Shown one piece after another: positions 1 through 8,007 of a stretch of DNA of 17,005 nucleotides; within the stretch, counting starts at the first letter, position 1; the number at the start of each line of letters is the position of its first letter. The translations under genes and the position numbers were made by a program. The notes beneath the pieces were generated by a model. The model was not told the origin of the DNA, searched no databases, and saw nothing but the letters and a program-made list of their open reading frames with translations. Source of the stretch: MGBC102946 sp022793145 (lineage in GTDB: Bacteria; Bacillota_I; Bacilli_A; RF39; UBA660); the NCBI GenBank assembly GCA_947426265.1, contig CANEDJ010000032.1:1-17005 (forward strand). The letters are read 5' to 3'.

Positions 1-48
1 TTGAAGCTTTAAAAATCAATGCTTATCTTTGAATTTGTCATCATTTTT

Positions 49-591
49 TTAATTAATAAGCATATCTCCTACAACCTCATATAACCACACCATAAATTCA
101 CTAATAGAAAACCAAGCATCCTTTAATTTGTTTGTTTTACTATGCTCATTTGAAATGGTAATAAAAATATAATTTCCCTCAAAATCCTGCTCTACTTTAG
201 CATGATATTTTTTATATTTGACAATCATTTTTTCTAAATCATATTTTCCTTTTTCTCCATAAAAATATAATTTTCCTCGATTAATATAAACACTATCTTT
301 CACAAATGTTTTTAAATATGGATAAACATCTTTTATATTGCAAAAAATATTATCTACTTTCTTTTTATGAAATTTTTTTCTTAATTTCTTAATTTGAAAA
401 TTTTTCTTTCTTCCTTTTTCTTTTTGCTCTTTTTTTGAATTGTTTGCAATTGCATTTAACATACTACATTTTAAAATATTTGAATTCTTACTAATTGCAT
501 CTAATAATTGCTCATTCTCTACTCCAATAATTAAAACATTCCCACGAAGTTTTTTAATAATATTATAAAGTTTTTTTTCTTCTTTCTTCAT
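49..591 (-). CDS. Unrecognised protein, coupled to tcdA
   Basis: A 180-residue protein of unknown function. Residues 17-32 (GNVLIIGVENEQLLDA) look like a first Rossmann strand and loop. The later part (about 80-150) has alternating strands and helices, so a degenerate class I methyltransferase-like fold is possible, but I see no convincing SAM motif. Residues 52-78 are extremely rich in lysine and arginine, which could contact RNA or DNA. No signal peptide or membrane segment is visible. The ATG directly follows the TAA of tcdA with no gap, and its ribosome binding site (AAGGTG) lies inside the last codons of tcdA. The two are therefore very likely co-transcribed and translationally coupled, hinting at a link to tRNA or RNA modification (inference). 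The gene is real; its function is not known. Confidence 0.8.
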   Translation of the reverse strand: MKKEEKKLYNIIKKLRGNVLIIGVENEQLLDAISKNSNILKCSMLNAIANNSKKEQKEKGRKKNFQIKKLRKKFHKKKVDNIFCNIKDVYPYLKTFVKDSVYINRGKLYFYGEKGKYDLEKMIVKYKKYHAKVEQDFEGNYIFITISNEHSKTNKLKDAWFSISEFMVWLYEVVGDMLIN

Positions 592-1275
592 TTATTCACC
601 TTCTAACAGCGTTTGAAATGCTAAGTTTGCCGCTAGTATTCCCGCGCAACTAGGCACAAATATACTAGAAGCAATTACATTTCCTTCTATTTTTTTAGGA
701 ACTTCTTTGCTATAAATTACAGGAATTTTTTGCCTAATTTTTTCTTCTCTTACTTTCTTTCTAAGTATTTTTGCAATTGGGTCATTTTCAGTCTTCATAA
801 GTTCAGTTATTTCTACTTTACTAGCATCCAATCTTTTTCCTGTTCCAAGGCAGGTTACAAATGGAATATTTTCTTTCAAACAGTATTTTATAAATTCAAA
901 TTTAACTGTTACAGTATCACAAGCATCAATTGCATAATCAATGGATTCTTGAAAAAGTGAAGTAATATTTTCCTGTGTTATTCTCATTTCAATAATTGTT
1001 GTTTTTATATTTGAAATACTGTCAATTCTTTCTTTCCATGCTTTTACTTTTGATTTTCCAATATTAGATTTTGACGCAATAATTTGCCTATTCATGTTTG
1101 TTATATCAATCACATCATAATCTGCTAAAATTAGATGCCCTACACCACTGCGTACCAAAGCCTCAGCCACATATCCGCCTACTCCACCAAGCCCTAAAAT
1201 CAAAACAGTCTTGTTCTTTAATTGTTCCACTTTTTCTACTCCAATAAGAAGCTTTAACCTAGACAGTTCTTCCAT
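592..1275 (-). CDS. tcdA: tRNA threonylcarbamoyladenosine dehydratase TcdA (ThiF/E1-like)
   Basis: TcdA (CsdL) uses ATP to cyclise N6-threonylcarbamoyladenosine at position 37 of ANN-decoding tRNAs to the cyclic form, in the cytoplasm. With the start used here the protein has 227 residues, slightly short for the family. The nucleotide-binding loop GLGGVGG is at 28-34, the acidic pair D52-x-D54 and N60-x-N62-R63-Q64 follow, and ACDTVTVK is at 118-125. The C-terminal part has the family-like IPVIYSKE (184-191) and FVPSCAG (206-212). A GTG three codons upstream (1284) is possible, but it lies inside the AGGTG ribosome binding site, six bases before the ATG at 1275, so I prefer the ATG. An extended -10 (TGC TATAAT, TATAAT at 1292-1297) sits just upstream but would give a leader of only about ten bases, so read-through from the LCP gene is an alternative. 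The next gene starts at the stop codon. Confidence 0.9.
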   Translation of the reverse strand: MEELSRLKLLIGVEKVEQLKNKTVLILGLGGVGGYVAEALVRSGVGHLILADYDVIDITNMNRQIIASKSNIGKSKVKAWKERIDSISNIKTTIIEMRITQENITSLFQESIDYAIDACDTVTVKFEFIKYCLKENIPFVTCLGTGKRLDASKVEITELMKTENDPIAKILRKKVREEKIRQKIPVIYSKEVPKKIEGNVIASSIFVPSCAGILAANLAFQTLLEGE

Positions 1276-1308
1276 ATCTTTCACCTTTTTTATTATAGCA
1301 TAAGCAAT

Positions 1309-1335
1309 TAAAAAAGGAAACCTAATTGGCTTCCT
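1309..1335 (-). terminator. Intrinsic terminator of the LCP gene
   Basis: Arms 1315-1322 and 1328-1335 pair over 8 bp with one G-T pair around a 5-base loop. On the minus strand a run of T follows. The hairpin overlaps the stop codon of the LCP gene and separates it from tcdA. Confidence 0.8.
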
Positions 1336-3520
1336 ATGGTTTTAATTCATCTGGAAATTTTTCTTCTACATCTACATCAGGATTTTCTTCAATATCCTTA
1401 TCTTCATCTGGTTCTTTTGAATCATCTGGCTCCTTTTCAGTTGGATCTATATATTTCAATGTAACTGTTTCACCTTTTAATTGATCTAATTCCATTCCTG
1501 CCTTCTTATCTTGCGAAATAATTTGTCCCTTCTTAGAACTATCATATCCTTTTTCACCTTCTGATACTTTTACAAGAACAATGCGAATAGTTGGATTATT
1601 TTTGTTGAAATTCATTAATGTTGTTCCATTATATAATTTCCCTACAAAGTCTGGAAGAAATTCATCTTTTTCATCATCCTTGTTACTGCTATTTCCACCT
1701 TTTCCATCTGATACTGTAATTGTTAGTCCAACATTTTTATTTATGGCATTTACATCCATTCCATCATGAAGGCTTTGACTAATTACTTGGCCTTCATTTT
1801 GAGCAGAACTAACAGTATTCACATTAATTTTTATTCCATGCTCTTTTCCATATGCAATCGCTTTTGATTGATTATATCCTACAAAATTTGGAAGCAAATA
1901 TAAAGTTGTATCCTTATAAGTTCCTTTTCCAATTACAGTTTCTGTATATGGTTCATCTACATCAAATTCAAACGATTTCACTATTTTAGGATCTTCTAGT
2001 TCCAAATTGACTTTCATAGCTTTCACGACATCTTTAACACTACCATTATATGGAACAAAATTATAAAGTCGAAGTTTGGTTCCTGCATTCAATTTAGAAT
2101 CATAGTCATAAATCATAGCATCAAATCCACTAATGTAAAGCTTTTGCATTCCTAATAACTCATCAACATTACTCGTTTCTTTACTTCTTTCTAATATTTC
2201 TTTCGCAACATTATAAAAAGATAAAATTTCATTCGTTGTCATATTGGTTTCCATATTGTTACTTAATGTATCTAATAAAGAATAAATTGTATCAATACTT
2301 CTAATTGACTTTGCTTTATTCATAAGTCCTTTCACAACAAGTTGTTGATTTTGTCCTCGAATAAAATCATTAATTGTTTTTCGATGACGAGAAAGAGCCA
2401 ACGCTTGTTCTCCATTTAAAGTTTGTTGTCCTTTTTTTAGACAAATTAGATTGCTAAAATCACGATTGCTGTCTTGTTCACAGAACTCAATTGGAACATC
2501 AACATCAATTCCGCCTAAGTTGTCAACCAATTTAACAACACCCTTAAAATTAATTTTTACATAATAATCAATTTTTATTCCTGTAAAATTTTCAATTGTA
2601 CTAATCATACAGCTTTCCCCACCCCATGCAGCATGAGTAATCTTATTTTTTCTTCCACTCAAACAAGAAATGGGAACATAAGTATCTCTTGGTATACTTA
2701 CAATTGTAGTATTTAATGTTGTTGGATTAAAAGTAATCAACATAAGAGAATCTCCATTAAAAGAAGCACCTTTAATATTTTCTTTTTCTGAATCTACTCC
2801 CATCAACAATACTGTAAATGGCTTATCTATTTTATTTCCACCTGTTGCAATTGTATTTTTTACATCTTTGTCAATAGAGTCTAAAACTTTTGTTTCACTC
2901 GCTATATGTTCATATCCTTCTAACGATTGAAATAATAATACATAACCACTTGGTAAAAAGATATATTCAATTTCTTTTTCATATAAAGCATTTAACATAG
3001 ATACGTAATCATCATAATAAACTATTTTATTATTAGAAATTGATTTATTTTTTTTCATAATTTCTTTTGGGAGTTGATGGCCCTCCATACTATTTTCGTC
3101 TTTTAGCATTCCAATAGATGCAGACCCAATGTCACTTATGCTCTCTGCTTTATTACTATTTAATGTCACTAAACTTGCAGAATATGTTGTTGTCGTTGTA
3201 CTAACACGACCTAGTTTTTCAATTACAGCATGAATATTAGAAGCAAGAAAAATTAGCATCCCTGAATATAATATAATAAATCCTGCCAAAAAGATCCTTT
3301 GCTTCTTTTTATGTTTTAAAATAGAACGTATTGATAAAAGGATTAATAAAACTACTATAACAACAATTACAATTGCACCAACCAATCGTAATTTATTCTC
3401 TATACCATTTAGTAATGAAATTGAATATAACATATAAAGAGATGATATAATTAAAGTCAAAAATAAAACATCAAATACAATTGTCCAACCTTTATTACTC
3501 TTCATCATCCTTTGTTGCAT
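1334..3520 (-). CDS. LytR-CpsA-Psr (LCP) family protein with two PASTA-like repeats
   Basis: LCP enzymes move glycopolymers such as teichoic acid or capsule from an undecaprenyl carrier to peptidoglycan on the outer face of the membrane. The 728 residues hold three membrane helices (about 12-35, 46-66, 77-94), an external region (108-218), the LCP catalytic domain (about 235-404), two PASTA-like repeats (542-605 and 621-692, each beginning LP-x-FVG) and an acidic tail. In the LCP core I see LLMGVD, SIPRDTYV, NLGGIDVDVP, and the arginine-rich LSRHRK followed by FIRGQNQQ. The usual RSD triplet reads NGD, so one commonly conserved arginine is missing. LCP proteins usually have one membrane helix and no PASTA domains; PASTA repeats are best known from PknB-type kinases and penicillin-binding proteins. 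I chose the ATG at 3520 because it has AAGGA at good spacing. The ATG at 3553 overlaps the -10 box and has no ribosome binding site. Confidence 0.9.
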   Translation of the reverse strand: MQQRMMKSNKGWTIVFDVLFLTLIISSLYMLYSISLLNGIENKLRLVGAIVIVVIVVLLILLSIRSILKHKKKQRIFLAGFIILYSGMLIFLASNIHAVIEKLGRVSTTTTTYSASLVTLNSNKAESISDIGSASIGMLKDENSMEGHQLPKEIMKKNKSISNNKIVYYDDYVSMLNALYEKEIEYIFLPSGYVLLFQSLEGYEHIASETKVLDSIDKDVKNTIATGGNKIDKPFTVLLMGVDSEKENIKGASFNGDSLMLITFNPTTLNTTIVSIPRDTYVPISCLSGRKNKITHAAWGGESCMISTIENFTGIKIDYYVKINFKGVVKLVDNLGGIDVDVPIEFCEQDSNRDFSNLICLKKGQQTLNGEQALALSRHRKTINDFIRGQNQQLVVKGLMNKAKSIRSIDTIYSLLDTLSNNMETNMTTNEILSFYNVAKEILERSKETSNVDELLGMQKLYISGFDAMIYDYDSKLNAGTKLRLYNFVPYNGSVKDVVKAMKVNLELEDPKIVKSFEFDVDEPYTETVIGKGTYKDTTLYLLPNFVGYNQSKAIAYGKEHGIKINVNTVSSAQNEGQVISQSLHDGMDVNAINKNVGLTITVSDGKGGNSSNKDDEKDEFLPDFVGKLYNGTTLMNFNKNNPTIRIVLVKVSEGEKGYDSSKKGQIISQDKKAGMELDQLKGETVTLKYIDPTEKEPDDSKEPDEDKDIEENPDVDVEEKFPDELKP

Positions 3521-3551
3521 ATCATCATATCCTTTCTTTTCACACTCTATC

Positions 3552-3580
3552 ATTATAGCTTATTATATCCAATTTCTCAA
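3552..3580 (-). promoter_or_regulatory. Sigma-A-type promoter of the LCP gene
   Basis: On the minus strand, TTGAGA (3575-3580), a 17-base spacer and TATAAT (3552-3557). This predicts a start of transcription near 3545 and a short leader before the ATG at 3520. Confidence 0.75.
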
Positions 3581-3673
3581 TCTTTTTACTTTTTTTTCAC
3601 AAGATTGACACATAGATAACAAACATATTTTCTTATTTTATCATAGTATGATATGATAAGTTCAGGTGATGAC

Positions 3674-3934
3674 ATGGAATTATTATTAGAAATAATTGGA
3701 GAGTTTATATTAGAAATATTAATGGAAGCTAAGAATAACAAACACATTCCATTCATTATCCGCATTTTTATGATCCTAATTTTAACTTTATTTTACATAG
3801 GAATTGCTTTCCTGTTTTTGATTATTGGAATAAACGCCATAAAAACAAATATTTTTTTAGGACTTCTAAGTATTTTAATAAGTTTATTTTTAGGAACCCT
3901 TTTTCTTTTATCACTCTTCCAAAGGAAAAAATAA
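3674..3934 (+). CDS. Small two-helix membrane protein
   Basis: An 86-residue protein of unknown function. The N-terminal quarter is amphipathic and acidic (MELLLEIIGEFILEILMEA). Two long hydrophobic stretches follow, roughly residues 26-54 and 59-82, then a positively charged end (QRKK), so it is almost certainly an integral membrane protein. The ATG at 3674 has AGGTG five bases upstream. An in-frame ATG at 3653 has no such site and would add only seven residues. The gene is divergent from the LCP gene, with about 120 bases between preferred starts. A TTGACA hexamer at 3605-3610 lies in that gap, but I could not pair it with a good -10 at normal spacing. I recognise no family, and the divergent arrangement alone is weak evidence for an envelope role. 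Confidence 0.7.
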   Translation: MELLLEIIGEFILEILMEAKNNKHIPFIIRIFMILILTLFYIGIAFLFLIIGINAIKTNIFLGLLSILISLFLGTLFLLSLFQRKK

Positions 3935-3939
3935 TCAGT

Positions 3940-3968
3940 TTTACTTTCTATCTATTTTATTTTATAAT
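3940..3968 (+). promoter_or_regulatory. Promoter of the transglutaminase-like gene
   Basis: TTTACT (3940-3945), 17-base spacer, TATAAT (3963-3968), 23 bases before the ATG. The strong AAGGAG ribosome binding site lies between. Confidence 0.65.
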
Positions 3969-3991
3969 GGATATATATAAAGGAGACATTT

Positions 3992-5062
3992 ATGTTAGAG
4001 AAAAAAATAATGGAGATAATGGATACAATAACATATGGTTTTTTAGATGAAAATAATGAAAACATTATAAATATAAATCCTAAAAAATGGGATGAGGAGT
4101 TTTATGATTTTTATTATCTATTATCTCCTAGTGAACTATTAGAAAAAAAGTGTGGCGTATGCTGGGACCAAGTAGAATTGGAACGATACTTATTTGAAAA
4201 AGAAAATTGGACTGTAAGAACTTTTTTCATTTGCACATATGAAAATGATGGACTTCCATCTCATACTTTTTTAACCTATGAAAAAAATAATATGGTTTAC
4301 TGGTTTGAACATTCTTGGGGAGTATACAAAGGCATTCATGAATATAGTACATTAAAAGAACTTCTATTAGATGTAAAAAAGAAATTTGTAGTAAATAATG
4401 ATGCTCCTACAATTGTTTATGAATATGAAAATCCCCCCTATCATATTTCTTGTGAAGAATTTTATGAATTTGCTGAAAAAGGAACAATTATAAAACTAAA
4501 TGAACCACTTTATTTTTATCATTTAGTAAATAAGAATACAAACATTAATATGGGACTATTCAGCTTACAATATATGTATGAGCACAAACTGTATGATTTA
4601 TTTGATCAATCTGTATCTAAATATAAAGAACAAATTGTAAATGGTTGGAATAAAAAATATTTAGGACGTAATAAAAATAGTTTAACAAGAGAAGAAATTT
4701 TAGATGCACTCACTTTATTTCGAGGCCCTTATGGAACAAAGTATATTTATTTTTTCCGGTTCCCTCCCTATAAAGAGTTAGGGCCTAATACAGAAGCGGT
4801 CTTAAACACGAAAGATATTTATCAGATTGATATTCATGACGAAACAATTCAAAAATATTTTTTAGACATTGATTATGGATATGAACAAAGTCATCCAGAT
4901 CATCGAAAATTAAATAAAAGTTTCTATGAAACGGTCACAAAATATGATTATTTTTCAGGTTATGACGATAATGAAAATATGATTTTCAAACCTCTCAATT
5001 GTATTGGTGTTGCTTTTAAGGATGGTTATTGCCCTATTTCTATATTAGAAAAAATGAATTAA
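3992..5062 (+). CDS. Transglutaminase-like cysteine protein with unknown C-terminal domain
   Basis: A 356-residue soluble protein. The N-terminal domain (about 1-130) carries the layout of the transglutaminase/papain-like superfamily: a cysteine in CGVCWDQ (C57), a histidine in SHTFLTY (H91) and an acidic residue in WFEHSWG (E106), a plausible Cys-His-Glu triad. Such domains cleave or form amide bonds; the substrate here cannot be read from sequence. The second half (about 165-356) is a separate, aromatic-rich domain with LFRGPYGTKYIYFFRFPP and an acidic, tyrosine-rich end; I do not recognise it. There is no signal peptide, so it should act in the cytoplasm. The ATG follows an excellent AAGGAGA site, and the gene has its own promoter and a perfect hairpin terminator, so it is probably monocistronic. 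The catalytic assignment is inference from three motifs. Confidence 0.85.
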   Translation: MLEKKIMEIMDTITYGFLDENNENIININPKKWDEEFYDFYYLLSPSELLEKKCGVCWDQVELERYLFEKENWTVRTFFICTYENDGLPSHTFLTYEKNNMVYWFEHSWGVYKGIHEYSTLKELLLDVKKKFVVNNDAPTIVYEYENPPYHISCEEFYEFAEKGTIIKLNEPLYFYHLVNKNTNINMGLFSLQYMYEHKLYDLFDQSVSKYKEQIVNGWNKKYLGRNKNSLTREEILDALTLFRGPYGTKYIYFFRFPPYKELGPNTEAVLNTKDIYQIDIHDETIQKYFLDIDYGYEQSHPDHRKLNKSFYETVTKYDYFSGYDDNENMIFKPLNCIGVAFKDGYCPISILEKMN

Positions 5063-5087
5063 GCTTATGATTTTTCATAAGCTTTTT
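5061..5087 (+). terminator. Intrinsic terminator after the transglutaminase-like gene
   Basis: A perfect 10-bp stem (5061-5070 with 5075-5084), a TTTT loop and a trailing T run. It begins on the last bases of the stop codon. Confidence 0.85.
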
Positions 5088-5124
5088 ATAATGGATAGTT
5101 ATATCATTCATAATAAAAAAGTAT

Positions 5125-5153
5125 TTTTCAAAAATGAAATAAATATATATAAT
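5125..5153 (+). promoter_or_regulatory. Promoter of the metallo-beta-lactamase-fold gene
   Basis: TTTTCA (5125-5130), 17-base spacer, TATAAT (5148-5153), ahead of an AAAGGAG ribosome binding site. It lies inside an upstream open frame, which argues that the frame's 5' part (5067-5180) is not translated. Confidence 0.6.
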
Positions 5154-5180
5154 AAAATTATAAAAAGGAGTGTGATTTCA

Positions 5181-5939
5181 ATGAAAATTGCAATTACAAC
5201 ATTAGGAAGTATTTCTCCATACTCAAAAGAAAACATGAATTGTCCTGGATTTTTAATAGAATATCAAACATATAAAATATTACTAGATTGTGGAAATGGA
5301 ATTACTAGACTTCTTCACTTTCCTAATGATTTAAATAACTTACATGTTTTTCTTACACATTTTCATAGCGACCACATTGGGGATATTGGCTCACTACAAT
5401 ATGCTTCTTTCTGTCATCACAATTTAGGAAATTTAAGTAAAAAAATTCAAATTTATTTGCCAGACAATGATTTTAGATTCAATAGAGCTGCCATTCTCTC
5501 AAATAAAGAGAGCTTTGCAGATTATCATTCTATACAAGGAAAACAAAGCTATCAAATTGGAGATTTCTTAATAACTTTTGAAGACAATCATTCCCATTCA
5601 ATAGAATCCTATATGATAAAATTACAAAGTCAAAATTTTAAGTTGGTATATACTTCAGATATTGGAACAAATAACCTGAATGGAATTATAAATTTTGCAA
5701 AAGATTCAGATTTACTTATTTGTGAAAGTTCATTTTTAGAAGCCCATAATTCTAGTACTAAAACACATATGACAGCTTCTAAAGCTGGCCAAATTGCTAA
5801 GCTTGCTCAAGTAAAACAATTACTTCTTACGCATTTTTGGCCTGAAGAAAATAAAAGTTCATATTTAAAAGAAGCTCAAGAAATATTTCCAAACACTGAA
5901 ATTGCCACAGAAGGAAAGCAACTCATATTTAAGAAATAA
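5181..5939 (+). CDS. Metallo-beta-lactamase-fold hydrolase (YhfI/RNase Z-like)
   Basis: A 252-residue cytoplasmic metal-dependent hydrolase. The signature THFHSDHIGD is at 59-68, giving ligands H60, H62, D64 and H65. Later come a histidine-containing segment (DNHSHSIESY), an aspartate in YTSDIG and a histidine in LLLTHFWPE, which complete a two-metal site. The N-terminus MKIAITTLGS and LLDCGNG match the RNase Z/YhfI branch rather than true beta-lactamases. I see no strong evidence for the tRNA 3' processing arm, so a phosphodiesterase-like role is as likely as RNase Z; the substrate is unknown. The open frame extends to 5067, but only the ATG at 5181 has a ribosome binding site (AAAAGGAG), and the predicted promoter lies downstream of 5067. 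The gene has no partner, and I see no clear terminator after it. Confidence 0.85.
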   Translation: MKIAITTLGSISPYSKENMNCPGFLIEYQTYKILLDCGNGITRLLHFPNDLNNLHVFLTHFHSDHIGDIGSLQYASFCHHNLGNLSKKIQIYLPDNDFRFNRAAILSNKESFADYHSIQGKQSYQIGDFLITFEDNHSHSIESYMIKLQSQNFKLVYTSDIGTNNLNGIINFAKDSDLLICESSFLEAHNSSTKTHMTASKAGQIAKLAQVKQLLLTHFWPEENKSSYLKEAQEIFPNTEIATEGKQLIFKK

Positions 5940-6037
5940 CAAATATTAAAAAATATCATCCTGATTTATATACAAAAATCAATAAATTTATTATATAATC
6001 TTGTTAGTAATATTTATAAATAAAAAGGAGAATTACT

Positions 6038-6604
6038 ATGAAAAGTATTGCAATATTTGGAAGTTCACGTTCTGGAAAATCTACACTTGCGAAAATGATC
6101 GCTAAAAAATATCAAAATTATCACATTATTATTGGGGACGATATTCAATGGGCATTTCAAGAAACTCTGCCTAATAACAATATTAATAATAGTGGAGGAT
6201 CTGGAATGATTCATGACTTTCCTAATTTTTTATCCTGTCTATTTTATAAAAGCATGAAAAGAAATCAAGGAGAACTCAATTATATTGTTGAGAGTTGTGA
6301 TATAACCCCTAATAAAGCAAATGACTTATTTAATAACAATAATACGATTTTACTTTTTCTAGGAACTCCTAATCAAACACCAGAAGAATATTTTAATGAT
6401 ATCAAAAAATATCAAACAAAAAAGGATTGGACTTTTGACAGAAGTGATGAACACTTACTAAAACATTCTAAACATTGGATAGAAAAAAGTAAAGAATACC
6501 AAAGTGAGTGTAAAAAACTAGGAATTTGGTTTGTAGATACTTCTTTTAATAGAGAGAAAGTATTACAAGAAACACTAGAAAAAATAATTGCAAATAATAA
6601 ATAA
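6038..6604 (+). CDS. P-loop kinase-like protein
   Basis: A 188-residue protein with a Walker A motif, GSSRSGKST at residues 8-16, in the first strand-loop-helix. This is typical of nucleoside or nucleotide kinases and related small-molecule kinases. D34-D35 (IIGDDIQW) may bind the substrate, as in adenylate-kinase-like folds, and YIVESCD near residue 84 fits the position of a core strand. The region around 115-150 is lysine- and histidine-rich and could form a lid. I cannot name the substrate. It starts at an ATG with an AAAGGAG site. A TATAAT at 5994-5999 gives a plausible -10, but I found no convincing -35. A 10-bp hairpin terminator follows the stop. The metallo-hydrolase upstream is 98 bases away, so the two are probably separate units. 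Confidence 0.8.
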   Translation: MKSIAIFGSSRSGKSTLAKMIAKKYQNYHIIIGDDIQWAFQETLPNNNINNSGGSGMIHDFPNFLSCLFYKSMKRNQGELNYIVESCDITPNKANDLFNNNNTILLFLGTPNQTPEEYFNDIKKYQTKKDWTFDRSDEHLLKHSKHWIEKSKEYQSECKKLGIWFVDTSFNREKVLQETLEKIIANNK

Positions 6605-6632
6605 ACTTACAAATTTAAGGTTGTAAGTTTTT
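6603..6632 (+). terminator. Intrinsic terminator after the P-loop gene
   Basis: A perfect 10-bp stem (6603-6612 with 6621-6630), an 8-base loop and a T run (6628-6632), overlapping the stop codon. Confidence 0.8.
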
Positions 6633-6671
6633 CCATTTAAAAAGCAAAAAAAATAATGATATTATCTTTTC

Positions 6672-7247
6672 TTATGATAAAACTGTTTTTTCTAAATATT
6701 TAGATAATTCAATATATACTTGATTTGTTAAAATACAGTCATTTAAAGCTCTATGCTTATTTCTAAGCTTTAAATCAAAATAATCTATTAAGTCATCTAA
6801 CTTATGATGTCTTAGTTGGGGCAATACTTTTCTAGACAATCTTAACGTATCGATATAATCATTTTCCAAATAAATTCCAAGATTTTCTTTCATACTATCA
6901 TATAAAAAATTGATGTCAAAATTAACATTATGCCCTATTATAATATCATTTCTTACAAAATTTTTAAATGACTGCAATACCAAAGTTAATTCTTTTCCCT
7001 CACTTAAAATCATATCATTTGTTATTCCAGTTAATCGAGTTGTAAAATATCCCACTTCTTCATTGATTTTAATTAGCTCTGAAAATTGATCAACAACTTT
7101 ATTATTTTTCACTTTAATAGCGCTTATCTCTAAGATTTCGCCATAATATGAGTCTAAGCTAGTTGTTTCAATATCCACTACTGTATAATCGTTTGCTTTT
7201 TCAATAAGACTCTTCCCTTTATGAATTCTTTTGTTATAATATGTCAT
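6672..7247 (-). CDS. DEDDh 3'-5' exonuclease (DnaQ-like)
   Basis: A 191-residue exonuclease of the DnaQ/epsilon superfamily, which removes nucleotides from 3' ends of DNA or RNA using two metal ions. The four acidic residues and the histidine are in place: D25 and E27 in VVDIETTS, D111 in IGHNVNFD, and H165 and D170 in HRALNDC. GHNVNFD and the H-R-A-x-x-D spacing are diagnostic of the DEDDh group. It is a stand-alone domain resembling the proofreading domain of PolC, with no polymerase, helicase or BRCT part attached. Its role (proofreading, repair or oligonucleotide clearance) is open. The ATG has a good AGGGGAG site. The predicted promoter lies about 130 bases upstream, so the leader is long. 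The next gene upstream ends about 340 bases away, so it is probably transcribed alone. Confidence 0.88.
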   Translation of the reverse strand: MTYYNKRIHKGKSLIEKANDYTVVDIETTSLDSYYGEILEISAIKVKNNKVVDQFSELIKINEEVGYFTTRLTGITNDMILSEGKELTLVLQSFKNFVRNDIIIGHNVNFDINFLYDSMKENLGIYLENDYIDTLRLSRKVLPQLRHHKLDDLIDYFDLKLRNKHRALNDCILTNQVYIELSKYLEKTVLS

Positions 7248-7382
7248 TTCATATCTCCCCTAAACTATTTTAAGTTATTTTCTCATTATGAAATATATTT
7301 AATTTTTTTACAAATATCTTTGATAGAATTTAATGATACAGAAAAGATTACTTCTAAAACAGTCAAATTATCTGATAAATAA

Positions 7383-7410
7383 ATTATAACAAATAACAAC
7401 TTTTTTTCAA
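7383..7410 (-). promoter_or_regulatory. Promoter of the DEDDh exonuclease gene
   Basis: On the minus strand, TTGAAA (7405-7410), 16-base spacer, TATAAT (7383-7388). Apart from this, I see nothing certain in the 336-base gap 7248-7583; its right end stays open in the frame of the preceding gene. Confidence 0.55.
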
Positions 7411-7583
7411 GTTTGTTTGTATGCTTATCAATACTTTCTTTCACACTAAATATTAATAAAAAATCAAAATATCATAAAAGGCGATTTTAATAACCATCTT
7501 TTTTTATTAGAAACAGTTCTTTTACCATCTCTACATTCAAGAACTCGTATCCATCCATATAAATTTCTTTTTATAATGATTTG

Positions 7584-7997
7584 TTACATAAGAGAATTAT
7601 TCTCATTCTTATATAGCTTTATCCACCCAAGTTTTAGCCATAAATCAATTTCTTCATAACATCCTACATTTTGATTTGGTATTTTAAAAATGACTAATTC
7701 AATATTTTTATTATAAATTAATTTTTGTGATAATCCAAAAAGTAACTCAGCATATGCTTCATATCCAACATATCCAACAATACCATTTTTATCTTCATTC
7801 ATTAAAAACAACATATCTGCTTTTATAATGTTTTCTAAAAATTCAGTATGAATATTGGGATATAATTCCATAAATTTTGATTCTTCAATTGTTCTTGGAT
7901 AATCTAATACTTCATAATTTTGATTCTCAAAAGTTTTTACCCATTTATCTACTTCTTTTTGAAGTTTAGCACTTCCAGCAATAACTACTTTTTTCAT
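7584..7997 (-). CDS. Nucleoside 2-deoxyribosyltransferase-like protein, second of pair
   Basis: A 137-residue protein that I place in the nucleoside 2-deoxyribosyltransferase-like superfamily, whose members cut or transfer N-glycosidic bonds. It opens with a Rossmann-like strand (KKVVIAGSA, 2-10). Next come ADMLFLMNEDKNG (60-72), where D61 and E68 are candidate polar site residues, and GYVGYEAYAELLFG (75-88), which has the position of the catalytic glutamate helix (E80 or E84). The end (CYEEIDLWLKLGWIKLY) is distinctive and typical of a family of uncharacterised small proteins. It starts 10 bases after the stop of the gene at 8008-8397, and its AGGAG site overlaps that stop, so the two form an operon and may act as a heteromer or in sequence (inference). 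No signal or membrane segment is visible. Confidence 0.75.
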   Translation of the reverse strand: MKKVVIAGSAKLQKEVDKWVKTFENQNYEVLDYPRTIEESKFMELYPNIHTEFLENIIKADMLFLMNEDKNGIVGYVGYEAYAELLFGLSQKLIYNKNIELVIFKIPNQNVGCYEEIDLWLKLGWIKLYKNENNSLM

Positions 7998-8007
7998 TTA
8001 AAATCTC

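Noticed and set aside
730..1769. Plus-strand frames at 730-960, 1581-1769 and 13300-13602
   Set aside because: Each lies opposite a well-supported gene and lacks a ribosome binding site or recognisable motif.
5067..5180. N-terminal extension of the metallo-hydrolase by 38 residues
   Set aside because: The extension overlaps the terminator of the previous gene and the predicted promoter, and only the ATG at 5181 has a ribosome binding site.
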